Shown piece after piece: positions 36,991 through 45,708 of a stretch of DNA of 50,403 nt (positions within the stretch are counted from its first letter, which is position 1; each line of letters starts with the position of its first letter). The notes below the pieces were generated by a model. The model searched no databases. It was not told the DNA's origin and saw only the letters and a program-made list of their open reading frames with translations. Source of the stretch: Thermosporothrix hazakensis. Lineage in GTDB: Bacteria; Chloroflexota; Ktedonobacteria; Ktedonobacterales; Ktedonobacteraceae. Location: NCBI RefSeq assembly GCF_003253565.1, contig NZ_QKUF01000038.1:1-50403 (forward strand), given 5' to 3'. The position numbers and the translations under genes were made by a program.

Positions 36991-39447
36991 ATGCAAGATG
37001 CAGCGGTCGATAAGTTGTTAAAGACAATTACGCGGCAGCCCAAAAAAAATGAGAAGCCCTATCGACGCAGGCAGTTTGAGCTGCATTTTAGCCTTGATGA
37101 AGGCTGGTTCTCCCTTATTCTGGTCGCTGCTGTCGTCTTCAGTACCATCTGGTGCATTCAGGTGGTCAACTGGGTCGATCATCTACAGGTACTCACGCTT
37201 ACTGCGTTCTTCGGTCTGATTCTGGGCGTTTTTACTGCCAAACAGAAACAGTTCCCGCGTTTTCTGTCGTATCTGTGCTCTTTCCTCTTCGGGCTTCTGC
37301 TCGCCTACTGGCAGACGGCAGCAAGCTACTATCAGGGAGACTTTGTCGCCTTTGCACAGAATGGCCTCTGGACGTGGTGGACGCAAGCTGTGTTGCGTGG
37401 TGGCTTTGGTGATGATAACTCGATCTACTTTTTCTTCATCCTGCTGCTTGGTTACCTCCTGGCCTATATCAGTGCATGGCTTGTTTATCGCACGCGAAGC
37501 CCCTGGCTGATGATTGTTGCGAATGCCACAGTGCTCTTGATCAACCTGAACAACGCGCCTACCGGAGTGATTATCTTCCTGGTTGTCTTTCTGCTGGCTG
37601 CCTTGCTGTTGTTGTTGCGCTTCAATTTGTATGAGTCAATGCAGCGCTGGAATCGTCTTGGGTTACGTCATGCCGACGATCTGAGCTGGGATATCATGCA
37701 GTTTGGCTCGCTGATCTCGGTCGTCATTTTGATCGGTTCCTGGATCTTGCCTGCCAGCTATGCAGATCCGCTGCTGTCTCAAATCTGGAATGATAGCGAA
37801 AGTCCCTGGGTACAGTTTCAGAACACTGTCAATCGCATCATCTCGACGAATGGCGGCGCCAACGCTTCCAACCGGGGGAACTTTAGAGATACTCTCGCGT
37901 TGGGAGGCAATCCGAACCTGAATGATGAAGTCGTGTTTCGCTTTAAGAGTGATGATGCAGGCCAGTACCTTGCGTCAGTAAGCTACGACTACTATACCGG
38001 ACGTTCCTGGATGAGCACGCAAACCGGCTCTCAGAACATCAAGGCGAACACGCTTCAGCCGGTGAACGCTGCCGGCACCAAAACGATCAAGCAGACAATC
38101 AGAGTGGTGAATCCGCCAAGTCAGCAATATCCCTACCTGTTTGGGGCCTCTGAGATTGTCAAGGTTGATCGTGGGGCGACCGTGCTGATTAGTCGCCGTG
38201 CACCAGGGGAAATTGTGGCCTGGCTCGGTCAGAACGGGTATCTAACGACAGGAACAACCTATACTGTTGAATCGGCGATCTCGAATGTAGATAAGGTAAC
38301 CTTACGTAAGGTACCCTTACCTGCTGATGCACCGTCCAGTGCGCAGCGTGAAGAAGATGCGGTTAATGTCTACGCGCCGCAAATTGTCGAGACCTATACG
38401 CAGCTTCCCAAAGAGTTTGACCCGGAGATCAAGAAGCTGGCACTCAGCATCACTGCCGGAAAGCAGTCTATGTATGATAAGGTTGAGGCTATAGAGTCCT
38501 ACCTGCGTCAGAATTATCGGTATAATCTGGATGTACAGCCGCCCTCAACCGGAGATCCTACTTCCTGGTTCCTCTTCCACAGCAAGAAGGAGGGCTACTG
38601 TAACTACTTTGCCTCGGCAATGACGTTGATGTTGCGTTCGGTTGGTATTCCTGCACGTGTTGTAGCTGGATATACAAACGGCGATTATGATGCCGGTGCC
38701 GGGGAGCGTGTGGTCAAGGGCAAAGATGCGCATGCATGGTCACAGGTCTACTTTGCGGGCTACGGTTGGATTAATTTTGAACCATCCTCTGGATTTGGCA
38801 CTTTCTATCGTCCAGAGACCACAAGTAGCGGGAGTGTTGGCCTGCCTCTCCCGGGGCAACAGGGAAATAATGATCCCTCAACGCAGAATCATAATATGAA
38901 TGATAAGCTGCATCAGCTCGAAGAGGATGCTGGCGGCGGTGACTACGCAAACGACCAGCAGGTGAATATCGGGCGCTCATTTAGCTTTATCATTGGCAGT
39001 CTGGTTCTGGCGCTGCTGTTTGGCGGCATCTTCTTTGCCATCTGGTGGCGGCGGTTGTTCCGTAACTATAGCTTTGCGACTCAGGTGTATAGGCGTATCT
39101 GTTTGCTGGCAGACTGGGCAGGTATCAAGCTAGCGCCCTCGCAGACGCCGCTTGAACGAATGGAAGAGATTTCCCGGGCCACGCCTGCGTATGCAACAAC
39201 ACTGCAACGGCTTGGAGACATCTATGTGCGCGAACAGTGGGCCGATCCACAGAGTGCAGAACATCCCAGACGCAGCGGAGAAGTGCATGAGTTGCCGGGT
39301 CTCTGGCGCAGACTTCAGCCACAGCTTTTCTTCTATGTGCTGAAACATCCCTCGGTTGTCAGAAGCATCCCCCGGGCTCTCAGTGGCGCGATGCGGTCGT
39401 TACGACAACGAAGGCGCAAAAACGGAGAGTTTGAAGACGATCTATAA
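36991..39447 (+). CDS. Transglutaminase-like membrane protein (TgpA type), 818 aa
   Basis: About six membrane helices in the first 250 residues are followed by an outside part with a transglutaminase core: catalytic Cys in EGYCNYFASAM (about residue 537), His in KDAHAWSQVYF (about 580) and an acidic-residue strand (WINFEPSSGF). One more helix lies near residues 665-690 (FIIGSLVLALLFGGIFF), then a cytoplasmic helical tail (DUF4129-like). Same architecture as TgpA of Pseudomonas. It is the third gene of the MoxR-DUF58 operon, six bases after DUF58. Probably crosslinks or cleaves envelope proteins. Confidence 0.92.
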   Translation: MQDAAVDKLLKTITRQPKKNEKPYRRRQFELHFSLDEGWFSLILVAAVVFSTIWCIQVVNWVDHLQVLTLTAFFGLILGVFTAKQKQFPRFLSYLCSFLFGLLLAYWQTAASYYQGDFVAFAQNGLWTWWTQAVLRGGFGDDNSIYFFFILLLGYLLAYISAWLVYRTRSPWLMIVANATVLLINLNNAPTGVIIFLVVFLLAALLLLLRFNLYESMQRWNRLGLRHADDLSWDIMQFGSLISVVILIGSWILPASYADPLLSQIWNDSESPWVQFQNTVNRIISTNGGANASNRGNFRDTLALGGNPNLNDEVVFRFKSDDAGQYLASVSYDYYTGRSWMSTQTGSQNIKANTLQPVNAAGTKTIKQTIRVVNPPSQQYPYLFGASEIVKVDRGATVLISRRAPGEIVAWLGQNGYLTTGTTYTVESAISNVDKVTLRKVPLPADAPSSAQREEDAVNVYAPQIVETYTQLPKEFDPEIKKLALSITAGKQSMYDKVEAIESYLRQNYRYNLDVQPPSTGDPTSWFLFHSKKEGYCNYFASAMTLMLRSVGIPARVVAGYTNGDYDAGAGERVVKGKDAHAWSQVYFAGYGWINFEPSSGFGTFYRPETTSSGSVGLPLPGQQGNNDPSTQNHNMNDKLHQLEEDAGGGDYANDQQVNIGRSFSFIIGSLVLALLFGGIFFAIWWRRLFRNYSFATQVYRRICLLADWAGIKLAPSQTPLERMEEISRATPAYATTLQRLGDIYVREQWADPQSAEHPRRSGEVHELPGLWRRLQPQLFFYVLKHPSVVRSIPRALSGAMRSLRQRRRKNGEFEDDL

Positions 39448-39465
39448 GACAATCGATGTAAATCC

Positions 39466-39536
39466 TTGACCAAATGAATAGGTTTTGCGTACACTATAGA
39501 TTGCAGCCTGTATAGATGAGGTTTCAGGCTGCAATC
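39466..39536 (+). promoter_or_regulatory. Promoter and 12-bp leader hairpin of the 39569 gene
   Basis: TTGACC (39466-39471) and TACACT (39490-39495) are 18 bases apart. Right after the start point GATTGCAGCCTG (39499-39510) pairs perfectly with CAGGCTGCAATC (39525-39536) around a 14-nt loop. The transcript would carry this hairpin near its 5' end, about 30 bases ahead of the start codon. Confidence 0.6.
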
Positions 39537-39568
39537 TCTGTTTGTGGTAGACTATGCGGGAGGTACTT

Positions 39569-39943
39569 ATGACCGTTCAAGAAGCTCTGGATAATGAGCA
39601 GGCGCTGCTGGAAACATCAAAGCCTGAGTGGGGATTAACGGTTCCGGGCGCGACGCCCGTCCAGATGCAGAAGCTTGATCTGGCTCGACATTCGGTAAAG
39701 GCTCCGGGAGAGTCAAAATTCAGTCACTATGTTGTGGCAACGTTTGATGACCGGGGACTCGGTCGCGGCTTTGTCACCGCTATTTATCCGCAGCAAGGCG
39801 GCTATCTGACTATGTATCGGTTGCAGGTTGCTGAGCTGCACAGTGAGACGCAAGAAGAGGCGGTGCAAAATCATCGCCGCTGTATTGAGATGATTCAGCA
39901 GGGCAAGCTCAAACAGTTCCTGGCTTCTCTGACAAATGCATAG
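39569..39943 (+). CDS. Hypothetical protein, 124 aa
   Basis: Soluble alpha/beta protein with blocks FSHYVVATFDDRGLGRGFVT and GYLTMYRLQVAEL, ending in a helix (NHRRCIEMIQQGKLKQFLAS). GGGAGG (39559-39564) lies four bases before the ATG at 39569; an upstream ATG at 39554 would bury that site. It has its own promoter and leader hairpin, and is not in the transglutaminase operon. No family recognised. The next transcription unit begins about 80 bases after the stop. Confidence 0.65.
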   Translation: MTVQEALDNEQALLETSKPEWGLTVPGATPVQMQKLDLARHSVKAPGESKFSHYVVATFDDRGLGRGFVTAIYPQQGGYLTMYRLQVAELHSETQEEAVQNHRRCIEMIQQGKLKQFLASLTNA

Positions 39944-40026
39944 TGCCTGTTCAGGATCTTCTTTTCTACGGGCAGAAAGCCGCTAAGAGGGCTCTGAAGA
40001 AGGGTGCAATCGGTATGTGAAAACCC

Positions 40027-40087
40027 TTGACAGAGCCCGGTGGCGTCCGTATACTTAGAACGTGGGGATTGCTGTGTTGCAATCCCC
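40027..40087 (+). promoter_or_regulatory. Consensus promoter plus 5'-end hairpin
   Basis: TTGACA (40027-40032) and TATACT (40050-40055) are 17 bases apart, almost the ideal sigma-70-type promoter. Starting near 40062, the RNA would begin with GGGGATTGC (40064-40072) paired with GCAATCCCC (40079-40087) around a 6-nt loop, which would protect the 5' end. Confidence 0.75.
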
Positions 40088-40175
40088 GTAAAAGACCCCC
40101 AAAAATACAGCGTTTGAGCAATAAAGAAACTGGAAAGTGAAACGTACCGATGTTACTGGAAAGGAGCACGCAAGC

Positions 40176-40379
40176 ATGATTATGCAGATTTTATCCCATC
40201 ATGCCTTTAAACCTGCTGCGGGCATGCTATGCCTTGCGGTGCCTTTCTCTGCTTTCCAGGTGAATCAGATCGATGGATTCGCACCTATTGGCATGAGCCG
40301 TCAGCGCGATTTCGGGGCCCATAGCGTCAGTATGCCCAATTTGAGGGGAGATCCTCCAGCACGAGGTGTAGATGTTTAA
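40176..40379 (+). CDS. Candidate 67-aa protein in its own transcription unit
   Basis: AAGGAG (40161-40166) sits nine bases before the ATG. The text begins MIMQILSHHAFKPAAGMLCL, a short hydrophobic stretch (AAGMLCLAVPFSAF), and ends MPNLRGDPPARGVDV. No family is recognised. The frame lies neatly between a near-consensus promoter and a strong terminator, so it may be the coding part of a small mRNA. The alternative, an RNA gene of about 380 nt that is not translated, is possible; I looked for RNase P RNA signatures and found none. Confidence 0.45.
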   Translation: MIMQILSHHAFKPAAGMLCLAVPFSAFQVNQIDGFAPIGMSRQRDFGAHSVSMPNLRGDPPARGVDV

Positions 40380-40398
40380 AGAACGTGCAACCCTCAAG

Positions 40399-40442
40399 CC
40401 GTGGGCTACTGATTGAACGAGAATCAGTCCCACGGTTTTTTT
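40399..40442 (+). terminator. Strong rho-independent terminator
   Basis: CCGTGGG-ct-ACTGATT (40399-40414) pairs with AATCAGT-CCCACGG (about 40422-40435) with a two-base bulge, followed by TTTTTTT (40436-40442). Confidence 0.93.
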
Positions 40443-40605
40443 ATTGTATGTGGGAGCGAGACGCTGGCGGGATGCCAGGGAAAGTAAGGAGGGAAGCCTG
40501 TATAACGGTCGTCTGTTTGCGTGTATGTGTGTATGTATGTTCGTCGCTATGAGCGTGGTAAGGGGAAGCGATTGAGTGTTGCAAGCTATCAGGGAAGGAG
40601 TCAGT

Positions 40606-41565
40606 ATGGCTGTTCATGAAGTACCTGTCTATACCGGTCTGGTGAAAGATATCAAGCTGGATACGACCAAAGATGCGGTTGTCATTGAGAATGTGTCAAA
40701 GGTCTTTAAGAAATCTCGTCCCTTCTGGGAGTGGTTCCGTGCGGATAAGAAGCGTGATGAGCGTACTATCTGGGCTGTAGACCACGTCAGTTTGAACGTG
40801 AAACGGGGAGAGATTGTCGGTATTCTGGGGGCGAACGGTTCGGGGAAATCGACCTTGATTCGCATGCTCTCTACGCTGCTGATCCCGGATGAAGGGCACA
40901 TTTCCATCTTTGGCTATGACGTCATCAAAGATGAGCGCATGGTCCAGCGTTTGATTAATCGCGTCAGTGTGGAGGCCTCGTTCTTTAAGCGGCTCTCTCC
41001 AATGGAGAACCTGCTGTATGCGGCGCGCCTGTATAACATGTCGGGGGCGGAGGCTCGTGCCAATATTAAAGCGATCCTGGCCCGACTCGGCATCAAGCCT
41101 GATCGTATTCATGCGCCCTTAGAGAATATGTCGCGAGGAATGCAGCAGAAAGTAGCAATCGCACGTGCTTTCCTTACCTCGCCTGTGGTGTTGCTGCTGG
41201 ACGAGCCCACGACCGGCCTGGACCCGCGCTCAAAGCTCGATGTGCAGAAATTTGTGTATGAGCTCCGTGAGCAGCATGACGCGACCATTCTGATTACAAC
41301 CCATGATATGGATGAGGCCGACGCGCTCTGTGACCGGGTCGCCATCATTGATCAGGGGAAGATTATGGCACTGGGAACAACCGCTGAGTTGAAGCAACAT
41401 GTTGCGAGACTGATGAATCGCGAGAAGCCGGTGAGCATGAATGAGGTCTTTATGCACTACACGGCCTCACACCTGATCACCGAGGAAGATATTGCGCGCT
41501 ATGGCAGTTGGGAGAAAGCCTTTGAAGCGCTTGAGGCGCAGCGTGAAGAAGAAGACGAAGAGTAA
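40606..41565 (+). CDS. ABC transporter ATP-binding protein, 319 aa
   Basis: Energises an ABC-2-type exporter. Walker A is ILGANGSGKSTL, the signature region is MSRGMQQKVAIARA (the usual LSGGQ is changed), Walker B is VVLLLDEPTTGLDP and the H-loop TTHDMDEADALCD. An insert (KKSRPFWEWFRADKKRDERTIW, in two parts) between strand 1 and Walker A is typical of multi-drug/polysaccharide-type ATPases of the DrrA/CcmA kind. The C-terminus is a 70-residue tail. The start is the ATG at 40606, five bases after AAGGAG; a TTG at 40576 is weaker. The permease follows by 15 bases. Confidence 0.93.
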   Translation: MAVHEVPVYTGLVKDIKLDTTKDAVVIENVSKVFKKSRPFWEWFRADKKRDERTIWAVDHVSLNVKRGEIVGILGANGSGKSTLIRMLSTLLIPDEGHISIFGYDVIKDERMVQRLINRVSVEASFFKRLSPMENLLYAARLYNMSGAEARANIKAILARLGIKPDRIHAPLENMSRGMQQKVAIARAFLTSPVVLLLDEPTTGLDPRSKLDVQKFVYELREQHDATILITTHDMDEADALCDRVAIIDQGKIMALGTTAELKQHVARLMNREKPVSMNEVFMHYTASHLITEEDIARYGSWEKAFEALEAQREEEDEE

Positions 41566-41580
41566 AACGAGGGGGAAAGA

Positions 41581-42405
41581 ATGGCCGCTCTGATGCATGC
41601 TGGTCGTGCAACCTATGCCTTTTTTGAACGAAACTGGAATCTTACGAAGAGGTATCTGGCCTGGGAAGTCGTCTGGGTGATCTTCAATATTGTCAACTCG
41701 CTTTCGGTGACATTTATTGGTTTGAGTGCGAAGCAGTTCGCACCGCAGATGGTCAATCATCTGATCCTGACTTTTCTGATCGGTTCCTCGGTCTGGACAT
41801 ACCTGAGCGTGACCTTTGAAGGGGTCACAGATATGATTACCATTGAGCGCTGGGAGGGAACGATTGAGCACACGTTCATGGCTCCTATTTCGCGTTTTAC
41901 CCACCTGGTTGGGAGCTGCTGGTATGCGGTAGCGCATGGTCTGCTCTTTACTGCGGTGCAGTTGTTGGTGGTCTGTGCATTCTTCAGCCTGGATTTGAGT
42001 CATGCAAATTACCTCTCTGCCATCTTCATTATGTTGTTAGGGAGCATCTCGTTTATCGGGATGGGGATTGGCGCGTCGATTCTGCCGCTGCTCTTTACGG
42101 AACGCGGGACACAGATGTCTTTTATCGTGCGGGCTGTCCTGTTGTTGGTGTCGGGTGTGTACTATCCAATTGATGTGCTACCGGTCTGGATGCAGTATAT
42201 GGCGTATGTTTCGCCTGCGACCTATGTGATCCAGGGACTGAAAGAGGCGTTAATCAATGGCGCGTCTATCTGGTCGCCGGTCATGTGGGCAAACACCTGG
42301 CCTCTGATTATTGCTGGTATTGTGACGATTCCTGTGGGGATTTACATCTTTGGTATCGCTGAGCGTTACGCCAAGCGGACCGGAAAACTGAAACGAAATG
42401 GCTAA
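41581..42405 (+). CDS. ABC-2 type transporter permease, 274 aa
   Basis: Membrane partner of the preceding ATPase, with about six helices (first near residues 22-45, last near 240-262) and the ABC-2 family sequence YAYVSPATYVIQGLKEA-type text (here MAYVSPATYVIQGLKEAL) before the last helix. GGGGGAA precedes the ATG. It is 15 bases after the ATPase, so the two form the exporter. Cargo cannot be deduced. A 24-bp palindrome follows before the GNAT gene. Confidence 0.92.
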   Translation: MAALMHAGRATYAFFERNWNLTKRYLAWEVVWVIFNIVNSLSVTFIGLSAKQFAPQMVNHLILTFLIGSSVWTYLSVTFEGVTDMITIERWEGTIEHTFMAPISRFTHLVGSCWYAVAHGLLFTAVQLLVVCAFFSLDLSHANYLSAIFIMLLGSISFIGMGIGASILPLLFTERGTQMSFIVRAVLLLVSGVYYPIDVLPVWMQYMAYVSPATYVIQGLKEALINGASIWSPVMWANTWPLIIAGIVTIPVGIYIFGIAERYAKRTGKLKRNG

Positions 42406-42413
42406 GATAGATT

Positions 42414-42437
42414 GGGGGAAGAAGCGCTTCTTCCCCC
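42414..42437. repeat. Perfect 24-bp palindrome after the permease gene
   Basis: GGGGGAAGAAGC (42414-42425) is followed directly by its exact complement (42426-42437). As RNA it gives a very stable hairpin nine bases after the permease stop. No U tract follows, so it may protect or separate the exporter mRNA from the GNAT gene. Confidence 0.6.
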
Positions 42438-42458
42438 TGGAACAGGAAATAGAGAGTA

Positions 42459-43451
42459 ATGGAAAACCTTCCCGAACATTGGACGATTCGCCCGGTCACG
42501 CTGGCCGACGCAGCGGCTGTCACGAAGCTAATACAGCGCTCCGAACTGGCTCGTCTGGGAGAGACAGATACCATTCAAGATGAGATTGAAGCCTGGTGGA
42601 GACGACATGAGGCCAGCCTTGAGCAGAATAGCTGGCTGGTCAAGACAGAGAACGACACACTGGCGGGGGTGGCCTTGCTCTACGACAGAAAGTATGGGGT
42701 ACTTGAGTTCGAGGTGTTTGTAGCTCCCGAGCTGGTAGAGACCGGGCTTGAAACCTATCTCTTACATTTGTGTGAGAAGCGAGCGGGTGAGCTGGTTCCT
42801 CTGGCTCCTGAAGGGGCAAAGGTGGCCTTGCAAACCTGGTTTGATCGCGAAGATAGCGCAAGGTGGGAGCTCCTTGAGCATCATGGTTATGCGCCGGGCC
42901 GCTATTTCTGGCAGATGGGCATTCAGTTGAAAGAGCAGCCTTCCGCGCCGCAATGGGCAGACGGAATTACCGTACAAACGCTGACTCCTGGTATGGAACG
43001 TGCGATCTTTGAAGCCAAAGAAGAGGCTTTCAAGGATCATTGGGGCCATACTCCTACTACTTTTGAAGAGTGGGCGCAGCATACCTTTCAACGGAAGAAT
43101 ATGGATCCCTCGCTCTGGTTCCTGGCAATGGATGGTGATGAGATTGCCGGACTGGCGCTCTGTAGTGATGAGACACCCTATGATCAGGGCGGATGGGTGA
43201 ATGTGTTAGGAGTACGTCGCCCGTGGAGGCGCAAGAGTATTGGTCTGGCCTTGTTGCACCAGGCCTTTGGCGAGTTTTATCGGCGGGGGATTTCAGACGT
43301 TTATCTGAATGTAGATGCGAGGAGCCTGACCGGTGCCACACGCCTGTATGAGCGGGCTGGCATGCGCAAAGTCAAAGAGTACGTGATGATGGAGATGCTT
43401 CTGCGCGACGGGATCGATCTGACAGTTCAGCGATTGGAAGATGAAAACTGA
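42459..43451 (+). CDS. Two-domain GNAT acetyltransferase, 330 aa
   Basis: Two GNAT folds in tandem. The first (residues 5-160, WTIRPVTLADAAAVTKLIQR) is degenerate. The second (170-320) keeps the acetyl-CoA loop area (VNVLGVRRPWRRKSIGLALL, the usual QxxGxG/A replaced by RRKSIG) and VYLNVDARSLTGATRLYERAGMRK-type text (in part). Acetyl acceptor unknown. It lies after the exporter genes, past the palindrome, with its own GAGAG site. The tandem layout is common in Chloroflexota and Actinobacteria. Confidence 0.85.
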   Translation: MENLPEHWTIRPVTLADAAAVTKLIQRSELARLGETDTIQDEIEAWWRRHEASLEQNSWLVKTENDTLAGVALLYDRKYGVLEFEVFVAPELVETGLETYLLHLCEKRAGELVPLAPEGAKVALQTWFDREDSARWELLEHHGYAPGRYFWQMGIQLKEQPSAPQWADGITVQTLTPGMERAIFEAKEEAFKDHWGHTPTTFEEWAQHTFQRKNMDPSLWFLAMDGDEIAGLALCSDETPYDQGGWVNVLGVRRPWRRKSIGLALLHQAFGEFYRRGISDVYLNVDARSLTGATRLYERAGMRKVKEYVMMEMLLRDGIDLTVQRLEDEN

Positions 43452-43825
43452 AAGAGTTATGCTCTTTCGTGTGTAACTGAAATGCCAGGTTATTGAAATA
43501 GTGAGAAGGTCATAGAGGATGAGTTTGTATGTGGCTGTTCACCTCTGCCAATCGCTTAAATAGATAGAGAAAGGAGTGGCGCTTGTGAATTGGAGAAATA
43601 TGCCACCTCTCCTTTGTGGTAGAGGAGAGCAAGAATAATGTCATTGAGGATAGAAGCTATGGACCGAGCGGAGAAGCGGAAGGAATGGGCAGAGGTGGTA
43701 TGCAGTGCGCAAGCGCCAGGTGGGTGAAGGCGTGCTGTAAAGTCCACCTGTCTCCGGCTCTACGAAGAGGTTTTGAGTGCAGTGACTGTCCCCACTGGGC
43801 TCATAAGCGAAATGGAGAACCAGCA
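43452..43825 (+). other. Gap or N-terminal extension before the second GNAT gene
   Basis: From 43616 to 43825 the frame of the next gene stays open and includes CxxC and CC groups (MQCASARWVKACC, FECSDCPHW). It could be a Cys-rich extension starting at ATG 43699 (AGAGG four bases upstream). I prefer the start at 43826 because its site and family fit are better. No other gene is seen here. Confidence 0.4.
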
Positions 43826-44503
43826 ATGCGAGTACGTCTGCACAATTTAGCAGCGAAGCGCCCGGTCAGCGAAGATCTGGAGGCGGTAATAGAGCTAATG
43901 CATGAGTGCGAGAAAGCTGATAAGGGTTTTGTTGAGAAGACAGAAGAGAGTTTACGCGAGCGCTGGCAGGCTGCACACTTTAACCTGAATGCAGATGCCT
44001 GGCTCATTACAACGAACAAGGGACATATTGCAGGATATTCGGATGTATGGCGCATGGAGAACGGAAGGCTCCGGGCTTCGGTGTATGTACATCCTGCCTA
44101 TAGAGGCCGAGGGGTTGGCACATTGTTACTCTGGTTGAACGAGGAGCGGGCCCGCCAGTTAATGTGGGGCATCCCTGCTCATATTCAGGTCTCATTGCAG
44201 TACATCGTTGATGGCACCCATAGGACTGCGAAACGACTGCTAGAGCGCGAGGGGTATCACTGTGAGCGACCTTTCTGGCGGGTCCATATCAACATGAACA
44301 CGTCGTTCTTGCAAGAACTGAACAATGGCAAGGAAGGTGAAACACTGGCAGTGGAGCTCGTTGTTGACCCCGAGAAAGCGGCAGCTACTCCCGGGAATAA
44401 GCCCTATGCGGCTCGCCAGTATTGCACATATGAGAAAGTCTTGCGAGCGGCTGTGAAGGCCGAGAAAGTGGTGAAGGAAGAGCGCCACTACGTCTCAGCA
44501 TAG
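43826..44503 (+). CDS. GNAT-family acetyltransferase, 225 aa
   Basis: Single GNAT domain at residues 10-160: DVWRMENGRLRASVYVHPAY then RGRGVGTLLLWLNEE, the acetyl-CoA pyrophosphate loop (R/Q-x-x-G-x-G/A). The start at 43826 has GGAG at the right distance and gives the usual N-terminus; an in-frame extension to 43699 with Cys pairs is possible. The last 50 residues (AVELVVDPEKAAATPGNKPYAAR) are unlike the core. Acceptor unknown. Independent of the GNAT gene before it, which has two domains. Confidence 0.8.
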   Translation: MRVRLHNLAAKRPVSEDLEAVIELMHECEKADKGFVEKTEESLRERWQAAHFNLNADAWLITTNKGHIAGYSDVWRMENGRLRASVYVHPAYRGRGVGTLLLWLNEERARQLMWGIPAHIQVSLQYIVDGTHRTAKRLLEREGYHCERPFWRVHINMNTSFLQELNNGKEGETLAVELVVDPEKAAATPGNKPYAARQYCTYEKVLRAAVKAEKVVKEERHYVSA

Positions 44504-44616
44504 GGGAACACATGCTGTGAGGTGTCGGGGAGGGGTGCAGGCGTTATTTGTTGCTGTACTCCTCTTTCTGTCTCTTTGAAGGGATAAGTATGCTGTCAGG
44601 AAGGAGGTGAGAAGGA

Positions 44617-44778
44617 ATGCTTTTCGCGACAGCAACGGCCCAGGGAGCAGCAAGCGATGGAATGCGCATATTTCTCATTGTCCTGTTGTGCATTGGTATC
44701 GCGCTGATCCTGGTAGGAGGAATCCTTGCCTGCTATACATGGTATAACTACCGTAAGGCCAGGATGCATGGGAGGTAG
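44617..44778 (+). CDS. Single-helix membrane peptide, 53 aa
   Basis: MLFATATAQGAASDGMRIF leads into one membrane helix (about 18-42, LIVLLCIGIALILVGGILA) and a basic tail (YNYRKARMHGR), suggesting the N-terminus faces outward. A near-perfect Shine-Dalgarno AAGGAGGTGA (44600-44609) precedes the ATG. Small single-span proteins of this type often modulate a membrane partner, but none is indicated. It lies between the GNAT gene and a convergent VOC gene. Confidence 0.65.
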   Translation: MLFATATAQGAASDGMRIFLIVLLCIGIALILVGGILACYTWYNYRKARMHGR

Positions 44779-44806
44779 CCAGCCCTCTCCTGGCCTCGGG
44801 CGGGGA

Positions 44807-45175
44807 TTATGAGAGAGGTTGAATAAACTCAACACGGTTGCCGAAAGGATCGCGAAACTCAAAGCGATCGAAGCCAGGAATAGCGACCGAATCCAGAATT
44901 TGAATACCGTTTGCTTCCAGTTTTTGGCGCCAGCCCGCCAGATCTGTCACCTGATAGGCAATATGTGATTTTGTGGTTGTGCGGTCGAAGCCATCTTCTG
45001 TGCCAACATGCACCTGTCTATCTCCCACCTGAAGCCAGAAGCCGCCTCGCCCCTTGAGCGAAGCGGGCTTTTCAATCTCCGGCAATCCCAAAACGGTACA
45101 GTAAAACCAGCGTCCCTGTTCTTCAGCTCCCCGTGGAATCGTAATTTGAACGTGGTGTACTCCCTGAATAGTCAC
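44807..45175 (-). CDS. VOC-family (glyoxalase-like) protein, 122 aa
   Basis: Two beta-alpha-beta-beta-beta units: VHHVQITIPRGAEEQ...FYCTVLGLPEIEK and SHIAYQVTDLAGWRQKLEANG...FRDPFGNRVEFIQ. The metal-ligand positions are seen at H8 (HHV), H (SHIAY) and E (VEFIQ), as in fosfomycin-resistance and dioxygenase-like members. Length is standard for a single VOC domain, which works as a dimer. Substrate unknown. It is followed downstream by the convergent peptide gene and preceded by smpB's stop 35 bases away on the same strand. Confidence 0.88.
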   Translation of the reverse strand: MTIQGVHHVQITIPRGAEEQGRWFYCTVLGLPEIEKPASLKGRGGFWLQVGDRQVHVGTEDGFDRTTTKSHIAYQVTDLAGWRQKLEANGIQILDSVAIPGFDRFEFRDPFGNRVEFIQPLS

Positions 45176-45210
45176 GTCAGTCTCTTCCTTTTCTTTTACT
45201 TGATGGGCTC

Positions 45211-45708
45211 CTAGCGCCCTTTAACGATGCGTTCGATGTCTCGTTTGACGTCACGCTCGGTAATGGCCTGACGCTTATCATAGATTTTCTTACCGCGACA
45301 TAGCCCGAGCTCAATTTTGGCACGTCCGCCCTTGAGGTAGAGCTTGAGCGGGATCAACGTCAGTCCCTTTGTCTGTACGCGCCCGACGAGCTGGTTGATC
45401 TCGCGTTTGTGGAGAAGCAGTTTTCGCCGCCGCAGAGGGTCATGATTGAAAATGTTGCCATGCTCATAAGGCGAGATATGCGCATTTTCCAGCCAGACCT
45501 CTCCATTGCGGATAATCGCGTAGGAACCGCGCAATTGTACCTTGCCATCGCGAATCGACTTGATTTCGGTTCCGGCCAGCACAATTCCTGCCTCCACGGT
45601 GCGCTCAACGGTATAATCATGATATGCCTGCCGATTGACCGCGATAACCTTGTTACTGGCTTGCTCTTTTGTTTCCTGAGCCTTTTTCTTCGTACTTGCT
45701 TTTGCCAT
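45211..45708 (-). CDS. smpB: SsrA-binding protein SmpB, 165 aa
   Basis: Binds tmRNA and delivers it to stalled ribosomes. Core motifs are VNRQAYHDYTVERTVEAGIV, LAGTEIKSIRDGKVQLRGSY, NAHISPYEHGN and the C-terminal KKIYDKRQAITERDVKRDI that enters the decoding site. I start at ATG 45708 (MAKASTKKK), with AGGAG about ten bases upstream; the longer in-frame start at 45912 is in the predicted promoter. A 20-residue basic N-terminal stretch precedes the core. Its partner ssrA is 28 kb away in this window. Confidence 0.96.
   Translation of the reverse strand: MAKASTKKKAQETKEQASNKVIAVNRQAYHDYTVERTVEAGIVLAGTEIKSIRDGKVQLRGSYAIIRNGEVWLENAHISPYEHGNIFNHDPLRRRKLLLHKREINQLVGRVQTKGLTLIPLKLYLKGGRAKIELGLCRGKKIYDKRQAITERDVKRDIERIVKGR

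Noticed and set aside
40062..40442. RNase P RNA, given a suitable size and strong promoter
   Set aside because: The universally conserved GAGGAAAGTCC-type and ACAGAAA-type segments are absent.
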